A stretch of 64,000 nucleotides of DNA from Acanthopleura granulata. Its lineage: Eukaryota > Mollusca > Polyplacophora > Chitonida > Chitonidae. The position numbers were made by a program, and so were the translations under genes. The notes below the pieces were generated by a model, which worked only from the letters and a program-made list of their open reading frames with translations, had not been told where the DNA came from and did no database searches. Positions within the stretch are counted from its first letter, which is position 1; every line of letters starts with the position of its first letter. Location of the stretch: the NCBI GenBank assembly GCA_016165875.1, contig JABBOT010000004.1, positions 20,180,007 through 20,244,006 on the forward strand, given 5' to 3'. Shown piece after piece: positions 26,101 through 38,300 of this stretch.

Positions 26101-29100
26101 AATCTGTCAAGGGAAATTTCATTTGACTTAATGCAACAATGTATTACTTTTACACAACAGTTTTTAACACACAAATGACACAAAGGAGATATTTTTGGTT
26201 TCCTGCTGGTTTTCACATTACATGTACTTTTAACATTATTGTGGTTTTAACTGTTTCAGGGCAGGAAGTCTCAGTATAGTCATCTCTATGTTACATGTAC
26301 CATGTACATGTATTCTTCATTGAGAATTTAGTTGGACAAAAATTGTATGTAAATGCAATTGCACAGTTTCATAAAAAGGCTCCTGAGTTGTATACCTAGT
26401 CCACACTCTCCTACTGCCACCACTTTGTCCCGGTTACTCTGAATAAGGGAAAGGAGGTCACTCAGGTACTTCTCAGGGTCACCACTTTTCTCAAAATCCT
26501 GGCAGCGTGTGGGATGGCAACCCACTGTACAGAACAAAGATTCTGGAACACAAGAAGCACATTTCAATTCCTTTTACAGAATTACATCTTATGGACAGAA
26601 CTGAACAAAGCTTAATTCCTGATAAAAACCCCCAAAACTCCATGATAAAATCCATGCACGTCATGATGTGGATAAACAGTGTAAATAATGGATAATGCTC
26701 TTATAATGTATTTTTTAGTCTAATAAATCAGATCAACAATTAATATGGGAGTTAAAAATGTTTAATCATTTAAATCATTTAAACTTATTTCCATGCATGA
26801 CACAGATAAGTAGTGTAAATCTGGCAATGGGAAATTTACTTTGTTATTAGTAGTCTTATAAATTAGACTAATCATCAAATTCAGTATGCAAGTTATGAGT
26901 TATGATGTTACTATGATGTGCAGTGACATTTCTTTATGGAAAATCAACGCATTTTAACATGGTCTGGTATCTGCAGCACTTAATATTATCCAAAATTTAT
27001 GAATGTAATTACCTGAGAAATTTATTTTAGAATACTTGCAAGGTAAGTCAGGAAATTAAGTCATGTTTTGTGTATAACTTTTATTACTGTATACATCCAC
27101 CCATGTTAAAATTGTTTGCTACATTGTGCCTTCCATAATGTGATGATGCAATGCCACATAACCCATGCTGCTGTAACATCACACCTAGAAAATCCTGTAT
27201 GGATAGATCCACTAGAACTGATGTCCCACCACCCTTTCATTTTCTTCCCGGTGAAAGCAATTGCAATGTCACCACATCACAGAAAGACTGAACATTTGTA
27301 ACCAAAGTGTGGGACATCCGGAGGACCCATTTGCAACAACAATGATTATAATTGGCCACACGCACATGCCTGATTGATAGCTCAGAAATGGCTCTGCAAT
27401 GGCCGATGCTAATGTTCCACTCACCATGTGTTTTGGCTAGCACCAATGCCTCCTGTGCATCTTTCAGGCTTCCTCCAGTAATCATAATCTGTAATGAGAC
27501 AAAAAAGTCACAAGTGGAATCTGAACTGACAAGTATTACATTTCCATCACTAAAATGTACAACCCCTAATTTATTCCCATCCACAACAGGAATGTACATC
27601 TCCGAGCATCATCCTAGGCAAGTTAAATCATTAGGCATCAGGAGGTATCTAACAGAGGGTCACCGGCAAAGAGGTCAGCTACGACGTTATAGAGGGCTAT
27701 GGCTGTGATAGTGAACAATGTACTTGGAAGCATAATCGAGATTTCAGTCCAACCTTGAGGGTGGTTCATGATGCTGTATATATGTTCATTTCTTTGGTAC
27801 CTTTTGCATGCCAATGTCAAAGGCTCTCTGCAGCACATCCTGGAAATCATCTGTCAAAATATACAATAATATAAACATGAGGAAAATAAAAAATATGATT
27901 GATTTGAATGAAGGGTGCAGGGCTTAAGCTAAGTGTAAAAAAAAAGAAAAAAAAAAAAAATCATTTTCAACATTATTTCATGTATGTCAGGGCGGTGCGT
28001 GCATCTAACAGGCCAGCGTCCCAGTGGCAACATACAATGCGTATATGATGCTGCCTAAAAAGATGCCATATTGACGACACAAGATATGACACTCTACCCA
28101 CTTCTAGAATAAATGAATGTACTGATGAGTGCTGAGTAGCAATCCAGGAAAGTACCAAAATTGTTGATTGTTGTGGCCATGACCTAAATCAAGGTCTGTA
28201 GCAGCAGACGTCGCCATTACAAGACAGACTCAACATTTCAGTAGGGTGCAATTTGTTTTTTGATAAAAAAACTTTTCTCCAGACAGAGATCAAAAAATGA
28301 CAATGGCACAACATTAAATCATTTAGAAAGAAAGAATCTTTAAATTTGTTTTAATGAAAAATCTAGTAAAGTGACACAAAATGTGATTTATGAGGAACCA
28401 AACCAGCCATACCATCATGTTTTCTAGAGCCTCTGTAAATGCCTCGAAAAACGGGATCTGAAAAGAAACACAACTTCATTAATTTCTCCATTGTTAATTT
28501 AATGACCACAGCATTATTAAAACTATTTAGTTGCTAAAATAAAGATAGTGACAAGTGTTTTCAAATGTTACAAGGTAAGGTAGTGTAAGGAATGTTATAA
28601 AATTTTTGTTCCATTTACATATTTCATTGTTGTTTAATGCAGTACTTGAGAAATGTTATGAGAAGAATCAGTCAGAGGGGTGCAGCAAAATGGGGCGCCT
28701 GAGGTAAACCACTGATCTTTGACAAGTTGACTGCTTATTGTCACCAAACCCCCAATGGCAGTGAGAGTAGGGAAATCTACAAATTCACAGTCCAAGACAG
28801 GTGTTGAACCTGCACCTCATGTGTCCTAGTCATTTAATTTTCTACATGATTGCATTAGGAGGTATCCAGTCAGTACAGTGCACTGAGATGAATTTATTTA
28901 TTTATTTATTTACTTATTTCATTGGAGTTTTATGCCGTTCACATGAATATGATGGTCAGTGTTATGGTGCGAGGAAATCGGGCAACCGGGAAACCCACTG
29001 CCATCTGCAAGTTGATGGCTGACCTTCTCATGTAGGACCAGAGAAGTACAGTACATTTCATTGAATGTAGATGCCCCCCCCTCCCCTCTTCAAAAACAGA

Positions 29101-30232
29101 AGAGAAATGTTGTTGATATGCTAACAATTACAGTACATATATTACCAACTGTCATACGAGAGGACAAATTTAAAGGTTAATACTTTTGCAGGCAATGTTT
29201 TACCTGCCAAAAGTGGATAATAACTCCAGCAATTGTCCCATCTAACAATTTAATAAAGATATGTTTATGTATTACAGCTTGATCCTAACTGACATCAGGG
29301 GAATTGCAGTACATACACATTATATTAGTAAAGTCACTCACCAGTCAGATTTGCTCCAATATCTGGGGAAAACAAGAATACAGAAACACATGTTAAATGC
29401 TAACTACCAAAGTCACCCATCTGAGAATCAACTGCAGTTAGCTCAATGTATTGTGATGTGCTACATGTAAACCTGACAGAAATAATCTGACATACATGTT
29501 CCAGTTATAAATGACTCATAGAATTATAAAAAATCCATAAATTAATTAACATTCACTGGCAGTGCAAAATTAATAGTTGAAATAGAGTAATACATCTAAT
29601 ACCAAGTGCCCCTAGTCAACAATTACAAGCCAGGTCACTCTCAGGCTATAAGAAGGCTGTTCCAAGCACATTCCTCTTATTAGGGGACCTGAGCATATTG
29701 AAGAGTGGGAGGTGGAGGATGCAATTAATTTGTGAATAAAAACAAAATTTAATGACATAATTTTTCATAATTTGTATTTTTTTCCACTATGAGCTATAGG
29801 ATGAATCCGTTAAAAATCTTAGTACAAACTAGAATTTATTCAATGAGAATTATTAGAGGAAAAGCAAGATATCCCACCCCACCCCATCATCCAACCCCAT
29901 CTCCCTTCCATGAGTAATTTAATAGGGGGTAAAACAGAACAGCTTTCCAGCCATTGGTCACAAAAGAGGAGGTCATGCATTTTGCCCTGTCTTTCACCCG
30001 TAAAACCAGTAGTGTACATCTGGCTGCCACAGGAAGAGACATGAGTTCATATTCAACAAGGGTGAGACGTACCAGAAACATTTATTTCAAACCCAATTAT
30101 CACTATCCCATAAATCCAGTTGTTAAATCCAAATGGTCATCGAGAGTTGTTTTAACGCCATTTTATCAGGACGAACAAAGGAATAAATTACAAACCTATA
30201 AACTTGAACAAGTTGTGGGCAGAGGCTGCCAT
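23196..30232 (-). CDS. TATDN1: TATDN1, TatD-family deoxyribonuclease
   Basis: Twelve coding exons, in transcript order: 30232-30196, 29362-29342 (21 nt), 28457-28413, 27850-27801, 27488-27425, 26542-26396, 26103-26061, 25389-25263, 24730-24654, 23986-23916, 23763-23631, 23304-23196. All introns are GT/AG and the phases join without a break into 924 nt, 307 aa (human 297). TatD enzymes are metal-dependent DNases of a TIM-barrel amidohydrolase fold; TATDN1 is reported to act on DNA in the nucleus. Metal-site motifs are present: FIDIGANLTD (11-20, with the Asn typical of TATDN1 in place of the bacterial His), GCHPTRC (80-86), VGECGLD (116-122), FLHCRN (153-158), VHSFDG (179-184) and IETDSPW (225-231). 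The start is the ATG opening [12 protein letters not shown], just before the donor. It is head-to-head with RAE1. Confidence 0.96.
24866..25003 (+). repeat. Decayed tRNA-derived SINE, family C (TATDN1 intron)
   Basis: A tRNA-like 3' arm (GGGGATCAATCC) is followed by TGAGTCGAGTCATATC, GACTTTAAAAACTGGTA and a segment ending TTGGCTGCAACAT. That order (B box, GTCGAGTCA, GACTTTAAAA, GGTA, TTGGC) is typical of a SINE family I know from mollusc genomes; the identification rests on memory of that pattern. It is the only copy seen in this window and lies antisense within a TATDN1 intron. Confidence 0.55.
28726..28829 (-). repeat. tRNA-derived SINE, family B, copy 1 (TATDN1 intron)
   Basis: On the minus strand, CTAGGACACATGAGGTGC leads into a B-box-like GCAGGTTCAACACCTG, then TGGACTGTGAATTTGTAGAT, and ends with GGTGACAATAAGCAGTCAAC. 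The same blocks in the same order occur at 50132-50225, which establishes it as a repeat. It is about 104 bp, in the sense direction of TATDN1. Confidence 0.7.
28888..29040 (-). repeat. Decayed SINE fragment, family A (TATDN1 intron)
   Basis: The plus strand starts with (TTTA)n, the reverse of the SINE A tail, then GGAGTTTTATGCCGTTC, then GGTGCGAGGAAATCGGGCA, the GAAACCCACTGCCATC block and GACCTTCTCATGTAGGACC. These are family A tail and body read backwards, so the element is on the minus strand. The tRNA head is lost. Confidence 0.8.
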
Positions 30233-30400
30233 CCTTACTATCTTCTGAACTGTTGTGTTCGTTGCCAGCCTGGTAGAAGGGAGATAACTTAACTATTCTC
30301 TATGTTCAATGCCACTTCCGGCGGGTGATTTCAGCGTGGTAAATCGCTGGAACGTCGTAAACCAAAACTGATGGTTTGTGTGTAAGATCAGGCTGATTCC
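30233..30400. promoter_or_regulatory. Bidirectional promoter of TATDN1 and RAE1
   Basis: TATDN1 starts at 30232 on the minus strand and RAE1 runs to the right on the plus strand. Between them, 30300-30370 is GC-richer and holds a perfect ETS-type CACTTCCGG (30313-30321) with several CpGs. There is no TATA box. CACTTCCGG sites at divergent housekeeping promoters are common in animals. A donor-like GTAAGA at 30382 could end a non-coding first exon of RAE1, which would then splice to the acceptor before 32339. The role is inferred. Confidence 0.5.
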
Positions 30401-32338
30401 CACTGGTTTTATAAAGAAGAAAGATAAGGACTGATCTGCTATCACTTGAGTATGTCCTTTTCCTTGGGCTATGTATTTACTTCCTCTATTCTTGTTGCAT
30501 GTTTTGTTGTTGTTGTTGTAAAGTTAGAAATGATAAACATGTAGGCCTATGTGGTTATATTGAGAAAGGCAGTTTGGCTGAGGCTTGTTTCACGTTGAAT
30601 TCTGTAGAAAAGAGACTTCACCGTGATACGTTATCAATCAAATGTGCGTTAAGTATTCTTGGAGTAGGTAGATGTACCTGTAGTACACTGAAGTAAACAT
30701 ACTGGTTTCGCATTCAATTTCAATTCGGTAATTAAACCGTTATTAGTAACTTACTTAGTCAAAACACCAGCTACCAGATTGTTCCCTCTATAAAATGTAT
30801 GAAATGCGTGTGGCTAAATGCGAGTGTACTTAATAGTGATAAATTCCAATAGTGCGAGAGTTGTTTGCATGCATAATTTAGATATTTTAATATTTTTCTA
30901 GTCTTTAATTTAAATGTCTTGAACGATCACCTTAACGTTAAATGTTAAAGACCCTGTGGTTACACACAAGTGTTCGAAAGGTTCAGAGCCGGCCTGAAAG
31001 TCAGACTGCATTGCTGCAAGGAAGAATATACTATGGGATTTTTACATGAAATTTGAGTGTCACCATTCCAAACATCTTAGCCATCTCGGACTAGGCCAGT
31101 AGTCTTCAGCAACCAGATCAAGAGTTGATTGTATTACAAGCTCATGCATCATTTTTCGTTCAAATTGTTGCACAAAAATATCAAGCATGTTTAATTTGTT
31201 AAGGAGCAGTACATGTCTCTATTTATGCCATTTAATGCTGTCTTACATTTAGTGAGGATCAGTTTTCTGCCTGTGTGTGTAAATCTGTCCATCACCAATG
31301 GGGAAAGATCATCAAAGGTTGATTTCCTGCATGTATAAAAGTGACAGTCGTCTTTTAATTAAAAAATCACCAATAATCAAAAATGTAAGAAACTAATTAA
31401 CAATTAATTGCCAGTTTTGCATGGTCATATAAACTGCAGTCTTACAGAGAAAATGCATATGGGATGTTTAGTGGAAAATGTGCAGATATATGTATAGAAC
31501 AATGGTACATGGAATACATCAGCCATATCAAGACTATCTGAAGCTGCGAACATGAATTGCAATTGCTGTCTTACTCATGTATAGAACTTACATGGCAGAA
31601 CAGCGAAAACATTGCACAAACGACATGGAAGTTAATTCAGAGCTGCGCTGCCTGATCACAGAAGTCCAAAACTACACCTTGTTGATGTCCACAGTTTATA
31701 TTTGCTCTGCAGATTGATCTGTTGCCTAACATACTACAATGCAAGGTTATTATTATGCTTGATAATTTATGCATGTATTTTGAGAAGTAGAAACAGGTGT
31801 GCTCATTTTGGTCCATGTCATTGTCTTAGCACATAATTATGTCAGTCTTACTTATTAAATTGTAAGTCTGTGTACATATCCCCTGTTGGATAAGGACTGT
31901 TTTGAGATAATATCAATTCTGTGCTCTTTTCAATATATAAACTAAGATATGGGCTAATACAAAATTGCGTACACATACGTCTGATATTAGGAGAATTTTA
32001 CACTCCTTGCTAATACAATCTCTACCTTCAAGACAATATGATGCATGTTTTCACATCTGAACTTGGGTTTGACTCCAGTTATCTAATCTGATGTCTATAT
32101 CTGGGTACCTCTGGGCACCTGGTGACTGGAACTTGAAGATCATTTTGGTTACTGGTATGATGTCATGGCTACCCTGGTTCACACTATATTGAAATTCATG
32201 TGACTTTTAGCATGTGATAAATCAACTCTAGCAGCTATAAGAAAAGCTTGGCATCAGCCAATATCACATATCTAAATTCTGAGAGTTGTCTTTTCATTCG
32301 AGTGTATATTTCATGCTTGTGTTTCCTCAATTTTACAG
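30400..32338. other. Probable 5' UTR intron of RAE1
   Basis: There is no coding exon. The RAE1 start codon lies 6 bases after an acceptor (TTTTACAG, exon from 32339), so RAE1 must have an upstream non-coding exon, most simply near 30.33-30.38 kb. This stretch would then be that intron. No repeat family was recognised in it. Confidence 0.45.
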
Positions 32339-32344
32339 AAAAGG

Positions 32345-35300
32345 ATGAGTTTGTTTGGAGGTACGTCTAACTTCGGGACGGCATCAGTGTTTGGGGGAGG
32401 CACTTCAACTTCAAACACCTCAAATAATGCTGTGGAGGTTAGTTTGAACTCAGTTACAAGTCTGGTTTTAAAAAGCTATGCATATTATTCATTCGAAGTT
32501 CTATTTTCAAAATTGTTTTAGGCATCTAGGCAGTAACAAAATTCTTGGTCGTGTTTCAACATTAAATAAGATAACATTTTAAAACCATTTTCTGTTTTGG
32601 TCAAAGACAACAAACCATTGACAAGTGAGAACTTGTGTTCTCTTGAGAGAGACTAGTTTGACGGCTTTTTCTCAAGTATCTGGTGATACAAACCATTCAA
32701 GTTCACAAGCAGTAGCGCGTTGATGATATGCCATGGTGGCAACTAGGCTTGTATACAGATGGGTGTTATAGGCATGGTAATTGCATCAAAATGTGGATTC
32801 CCTGTTTTCCTTTTTAAGTTCATGAAATTATTTGTTTTATGAAATTAAATCCATTTGATATAAAATTCTACATAAATCAAATTGTATGTATCACATGTGT
32901 AACAGGGGCCTCCTTGACCTAGTGGTTACTCTGATCTTTCTGCTGGCTTCCTCTCTGGTTGTGTATGTGGGAGGGTCTGCCAGCAACCTGCAAATGGTCG
33001 TGGTTTCCTCTAGGGCTCTGCCCAGTTTCGTCCTGCCATAATGCTGTCATGTAAGTGAAATATTATTGAGTATGGTGTAAAACACCAATCAAATAAAGAA
33101 AGAAACATGTGTAACAAACTACTGATTTTACTGAGGGACTCAGGGACAGGGACAGATGACATTCACCCATCTGCACTCTGTAAATTGTTCATAGGGCTCT
33201 TTAGGTGGTTTTTCATGTAATTTGTCAAGAGTTGATCAGTTCCTTACGAAATGCTGGTGGTTTATTCTGGTTTCCTCCACCAAAGGAACTGTCCTCTGAT
33301 ATATAAAATGTTAGTGAAGTATTCCTGAAAATGATGTAAGATCGCAGTCAAATGTAGTAAATGACCTGAAATAAACCGATACAAGATTGGTCGCTATGAT
33401 ATGACTGCACTACATCTTCTGCGTCATGGCATTATACCCAATTGTTCGTTGAAGGTACATGTAGGAAAAGTTTGCCATGGTGAAATAAGCAATCGTGATC
33501 AAAGTTGTATCATTTATTATTAGCAGTTGTTAAGGAGAAAACAAGAAGAAATGTTGTAGAAGTGTAATTTTTTGTGTTGACAGGTGACTTCTCCTCCAGA
33601 TGACAGTGTCAGCTGTCTCAAGTTCAACCCACCCGCACTCCAGATGACTTTCCTGGTGGCTGGCAGCTGGGATAATAATGTATGCAGTGTGATAGTCTTG
33701 TCAAATTTCACTTCAGTAACTGCAAATTTAGTTAGCCTTTTTTTTTTTTTAGCTTTGATGCACATGACTTCACTTTTAAACAAATAGTGATATTTGAAAG
33801 ATACATAATGCAGAACTGTTGGCTGTTGTATGTGTTCAGTGTTTAATCTGATAATTTATGCAAAATTGAAGATAAACAAAGAAATCTGCACACTTTTTAT
33901 TTTTGTAGGGCTTGTTTGTACATGTAGATCATTTGCGGTTTGATGCAAATTGACAGCATTCTGTACTGGAACATCCATGTACATGTAGCTCATTGGTCAA
34001 GCTCATTAACTGTCAGTTAATTGTTACTACGTTTCATGGATCTGTTACCGGCTTGTCAGCGCATATTTTCGTAATGCTTGATGTGTGCTAAGCTCACAGT
34101 CTCTGAGCCTCTCACCAATGCGATCGCTGGTAATTCATCTCTAACTCAGACCGTCGTCCTCTCTTGTCATATGTGGGAAGGTTTGCCAGCAACCAGCAGA
34201 TTAGTTTACCTAAAAAAGAGCTAAGTATTAAAACCTTGTGTTTGTTTGCTGTCTTTTCTCAGGTACGATGCTGGGAAATCCAACCAAATGGCCAGTCAGT
34301 TCCTAAAGCTCAACAGACTCACACTGGACCAGTACTAGCCTGTGACTGGAGTGATGTGAGTTTCCCATGTACAGTTCTGAGTCATTGTTATATAAGCAAA
34401 GATGAAAGGTATAAGAAATATAAGCAAAATGGTTAGTGTTGGTATCTAAAAAATACACATGTTTATTGCTGAGAAGCATACAACCACAACCAAATTCTGA
34501 CCTTCTCTGGAGATGCCGACATGGACTAGACTTCCTGTTTACAAAGTAATCACAAATTGTCATTGTCCTCCTTTTCAGGATGGCACTAAAGTGTTTACAG
34601 CTTCCTGTGATAAGACAGCTAAAATGTGGGATCTCAACAGCAATCAGGCGATGCAGATTGCACAGGTTTGTACAGTGATAATGACAGTTAGGTATCAGTC
34701 ATAAGTTATGTTAAAAATTAGGAAAAAACTGTAACAAATGTAAATATTTGGGTTGTTAAAAAAGTTGAATTAAAAGAAACTGTGTAGGGCCTACTAATTC
34801 AAGTCTCAATAACAAATTAAACAGCAAGCCTTGTTGTGAATTTTTCAGCATGATGCACCAATAAAGACATGCCACTGGATTAAAGGCACTAACTACAGTT
34901 GCTTGATGACAGGTAGTTGGGACAAGACACTTAAGGTGTGTACGTCAATGTCACTTTTATTTTGTGATCTGTTGTGCCTGTGAACTTGGGGCAGCTTTTG
35001 ACAGCTTTTAGAATTGTTATCACTACTAAGCACAGAATACCCTGTAAGTGTTACCAGCCTGTTTTCATGAAGTTATAATTGTTTCATGGCTTTGTACAGT
35101 ATATGTGAATATACCTTTTCCTGTTTTTGTGGGTTTTTTTTCTCCAGTTAAATGCAGTCAAATGTTTAGATTGTATAGTGAGTTTTGTCAGTTTTTTGTG
35201 GGCCTAAAGGATATTTGATGTCAGTTTTACTTTTTCGTGTGCAGTCAAACATTATGTTAGTTTAGTACAGCCTAGAAAAAAGTTGTAGAATTTGAAAGGT

Positions 35301-38300
35301 TATGCTTACCGTGGTTTATATTCAGCAATTTCATTCATTCATTTATTTATTGGATAGGTGTTTTTTGCTGTTCTGAAGAACATCAGAGGTGTTAGAGTGG
35401 GTAGACAACTGTTCCGTGTTAGAGTTGAGTTTAATTGTTTTTTTTTGTTTTCAGTTTTGGGACACTAGAACTCCTAACCCGATGTTAACCATCCAGCTGC
35501 CAGAAAGGTGCTACTGTGCTGATGTGGTAAGATATTGATAAAGTGTTTATAAAAGTTCTCACAGCACCCCAAAGCAACTTCAACATTCAGGTTGGGTTGC
35601 AGATATGTGATAATAGTTATTTTTCAAAGAGAAAAGATGGTGTGCAAAGTGACTCTCATTAGAACTATTTTAAAATTGAATTTTCAGTTTCAGTTTTCCA
35701 TCAGATAGCTCTAAGACTTCGAAAACATGTACATCCCGGAATGTAAATATGAGGAATTGTTATAATTTTTTCTCACTTAGCTTGTTGTCATTCCAATTTT
35801 GAGTGGGTAAATTCTGGCCGCTTCTTGTTGTTCATGGCTCTTGTTGTTCATTGCCCTTGTGGTTTATTACTTTTGTGACTTCTTGTTCATGGCTCTTGTG
35901 GTTCACTTCATTTATGATTCACGGCCAATGTGGTTCATTGCCCATGTAAATAATTGCTCTTGTGGTTCACTTCCTTGGTGATTCACGTCCCTTGTGGTTC
36001 TTTGCCCGCGTGAATAACTGCTCTTATGGTTCACTGCCTTTGTGATTCACGGCCCTTATAGTTCATTGCCCGTGTAAATAACCACTCTTGTGGTTCACTG
36101 CCTTTGTGATTCATGGCCCATGTGGTTCATTGCCCATGTAAATAGATAACTGTTATTGTGGTACACTGCCATTGTGAGTCACTGCCATTGTGAGTCACTG
36201 TCCTTGTATTTCATTGCCTTACGGTTCATTGTCTCATCTCTGAATAAGATGGAAGACAATAGTTTTATCCCCATTTGGGCAGGCTGAGCCAGGATGTCTG
36301 AGACTGAGGGTTACATTTATCCGCTGTCTTACATTCACTGCTCTTTTGGTTCATTGCACTTCCTTTTAAAGTTGATTTGATACACAGTGAGATGGGCTGT
36401 ATGTTTTTTTTAAATGCTTTTCATATATTTGTGATACCATGATTAAAATCAAACACTTACTTCTTTAGTTCTGTTTAGTTGCTCACAAATACCCATGTTG
36501 GTGTCTTTGTCTTGCCTGATCTAACTACATTCACGATCATCTGGAGGGTCGTCAACTACTGGTCGGGGCAACTGGCATGCCTAGCTCTTTTAACCTCCAC
36601 ATCTAGTTAGTTGATCAGTTCTGCCAATTTTACTAATGGACCTAACAGACTTGGTTAATGGAGCTAATACATATTTGGAGAGGTTTACAATGCCTTCATG
36701 GCACCTTTGGGATGAATGTAGCACATCAGCTGATTAGCCATTACTTTAGAAGTTGTCCATTCTGCTTTCATTGATGTTACTAAAACTGTAGGGTGTTACT
36801 TTGCTTTAGTCAATTTACTGGTCAGGCCTCAGAATTCCAAAATAGTTGCATTAGTCTGTCTTCTGAATAATTTGGAGACCATGGTTTTATCCCTAATTGT
36901 TATGTTTGGGCCAGCATGTCTGAGATGTCTGTGTGCTATATTTGTCTTCAGTCGTACCTTCACCATGATATCGTAAACGCTATGACTCCCAATGTTAAAC
37001 ATACCGCCATTAAACATCTGTTCTGGTTTGCAGTTGTGCTAAGTCATGCTTCTGCTATAAACGTGCAATGTAAGAATTCATTTTGTCAATCTTATTATTT
37101 CGACTAAAGTGATCATTGGATTTAGACAGGCACCGATCTGTGAATTTTTTGTTCTGTACATAAGTGAAATTCCAAATGATGAGCATGGTTTTGGGGATCA
37201 GGCGTCTGTTTGATACAAATTCAATGCATGAACATCAACCGTTTAGCTCACATTGTATTAGCAATTTGTGATTGTGATTTTATTGCAGTGTTAAATCTGT
37301 CTTTACCTGAATGAAGCTAGGGCCTCTCATTGGCTGATTCAGCTGCAATCTCCTTCTCATGGCAGCCTGTTGGCGGTGAAAAAAAAGTGGAGAAATTAGA
37401 AAAATGACATTGAGTTCAGATGAAAGAGTGTGAAAACTTAGGTGTAAATGTTTTGTTCAATATGTTTTTTCAGTTTTTCTTTAAGGAGAAAAGACACTTG
37501 AAAATAATTTTTGTATAGTGGGTGTTTGGGACCACCTTTGGACCACCTAATGATGTTAAAAATAAGGATGTAACATTTGTTTAATAAATATTTCTGGGCT
37601 GGAATTTGTCCTTTTCAGCTAACAAATGTGTTCAACCTTGATTTGGATCATATTTATATTTTCAATATGTTCATAAATATTATCATAACTCAGGTTAAAT
37701 GCATATGTTTGGATATAAACAACAAATTTACATTCAGATAAATTTAACAGACATGCATAACATCGTCTTTTAGAACAATATTATGCAGTGACGATGAATA
37801 CCAAAACTTGGTCCCAAATACCTACCATGCAAATATATTTTCATATACCCTTTTCTCGAAAAAAAAATAAAAAAAAATATTACAGGCAATATTTGCAAAT
37901 AAGTTTTGATGTTTTCATCTGATCTTAGCATCGTTTTTATGTTTTCTTCTGCAGATCTTGCAAATCTGGCTGCAGATTAAAGCCAGAAAGTTTGTTACCA
38001 GGGAGAGCAATACTTTTTTCCATGCCAATTTCCCCCCCCCCCCCCCCCCAAAAGACATGACTGCTTTCACATAATCTTGAAAAGAGCTTTATAGTTCATG
38101 ATAAATGAATAAAGTGGTAACTGGGCATCTTGGTATAGCTATCTGTGGGTTGATCGGTTTATTTACTTAAAACATTATCTTCAGTTTAATTGAGTATTAA
38201 GATATGTAATCATAACCTTTTTTATGAATTACTGTTGATTAAGCCTCTAAAGAAATAGGTAGTAAGTGATCAGCACTTAAGAAATTTTTGAAGTATGGCT

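Noticed and set aside
30499..30696. Cysteine-rich plus frame after the TATDN1/RAE1 promoter
   Set aside because: Its CCCCC start comes from a TGT repeat; no donor or homologue to connect it to RAE1.
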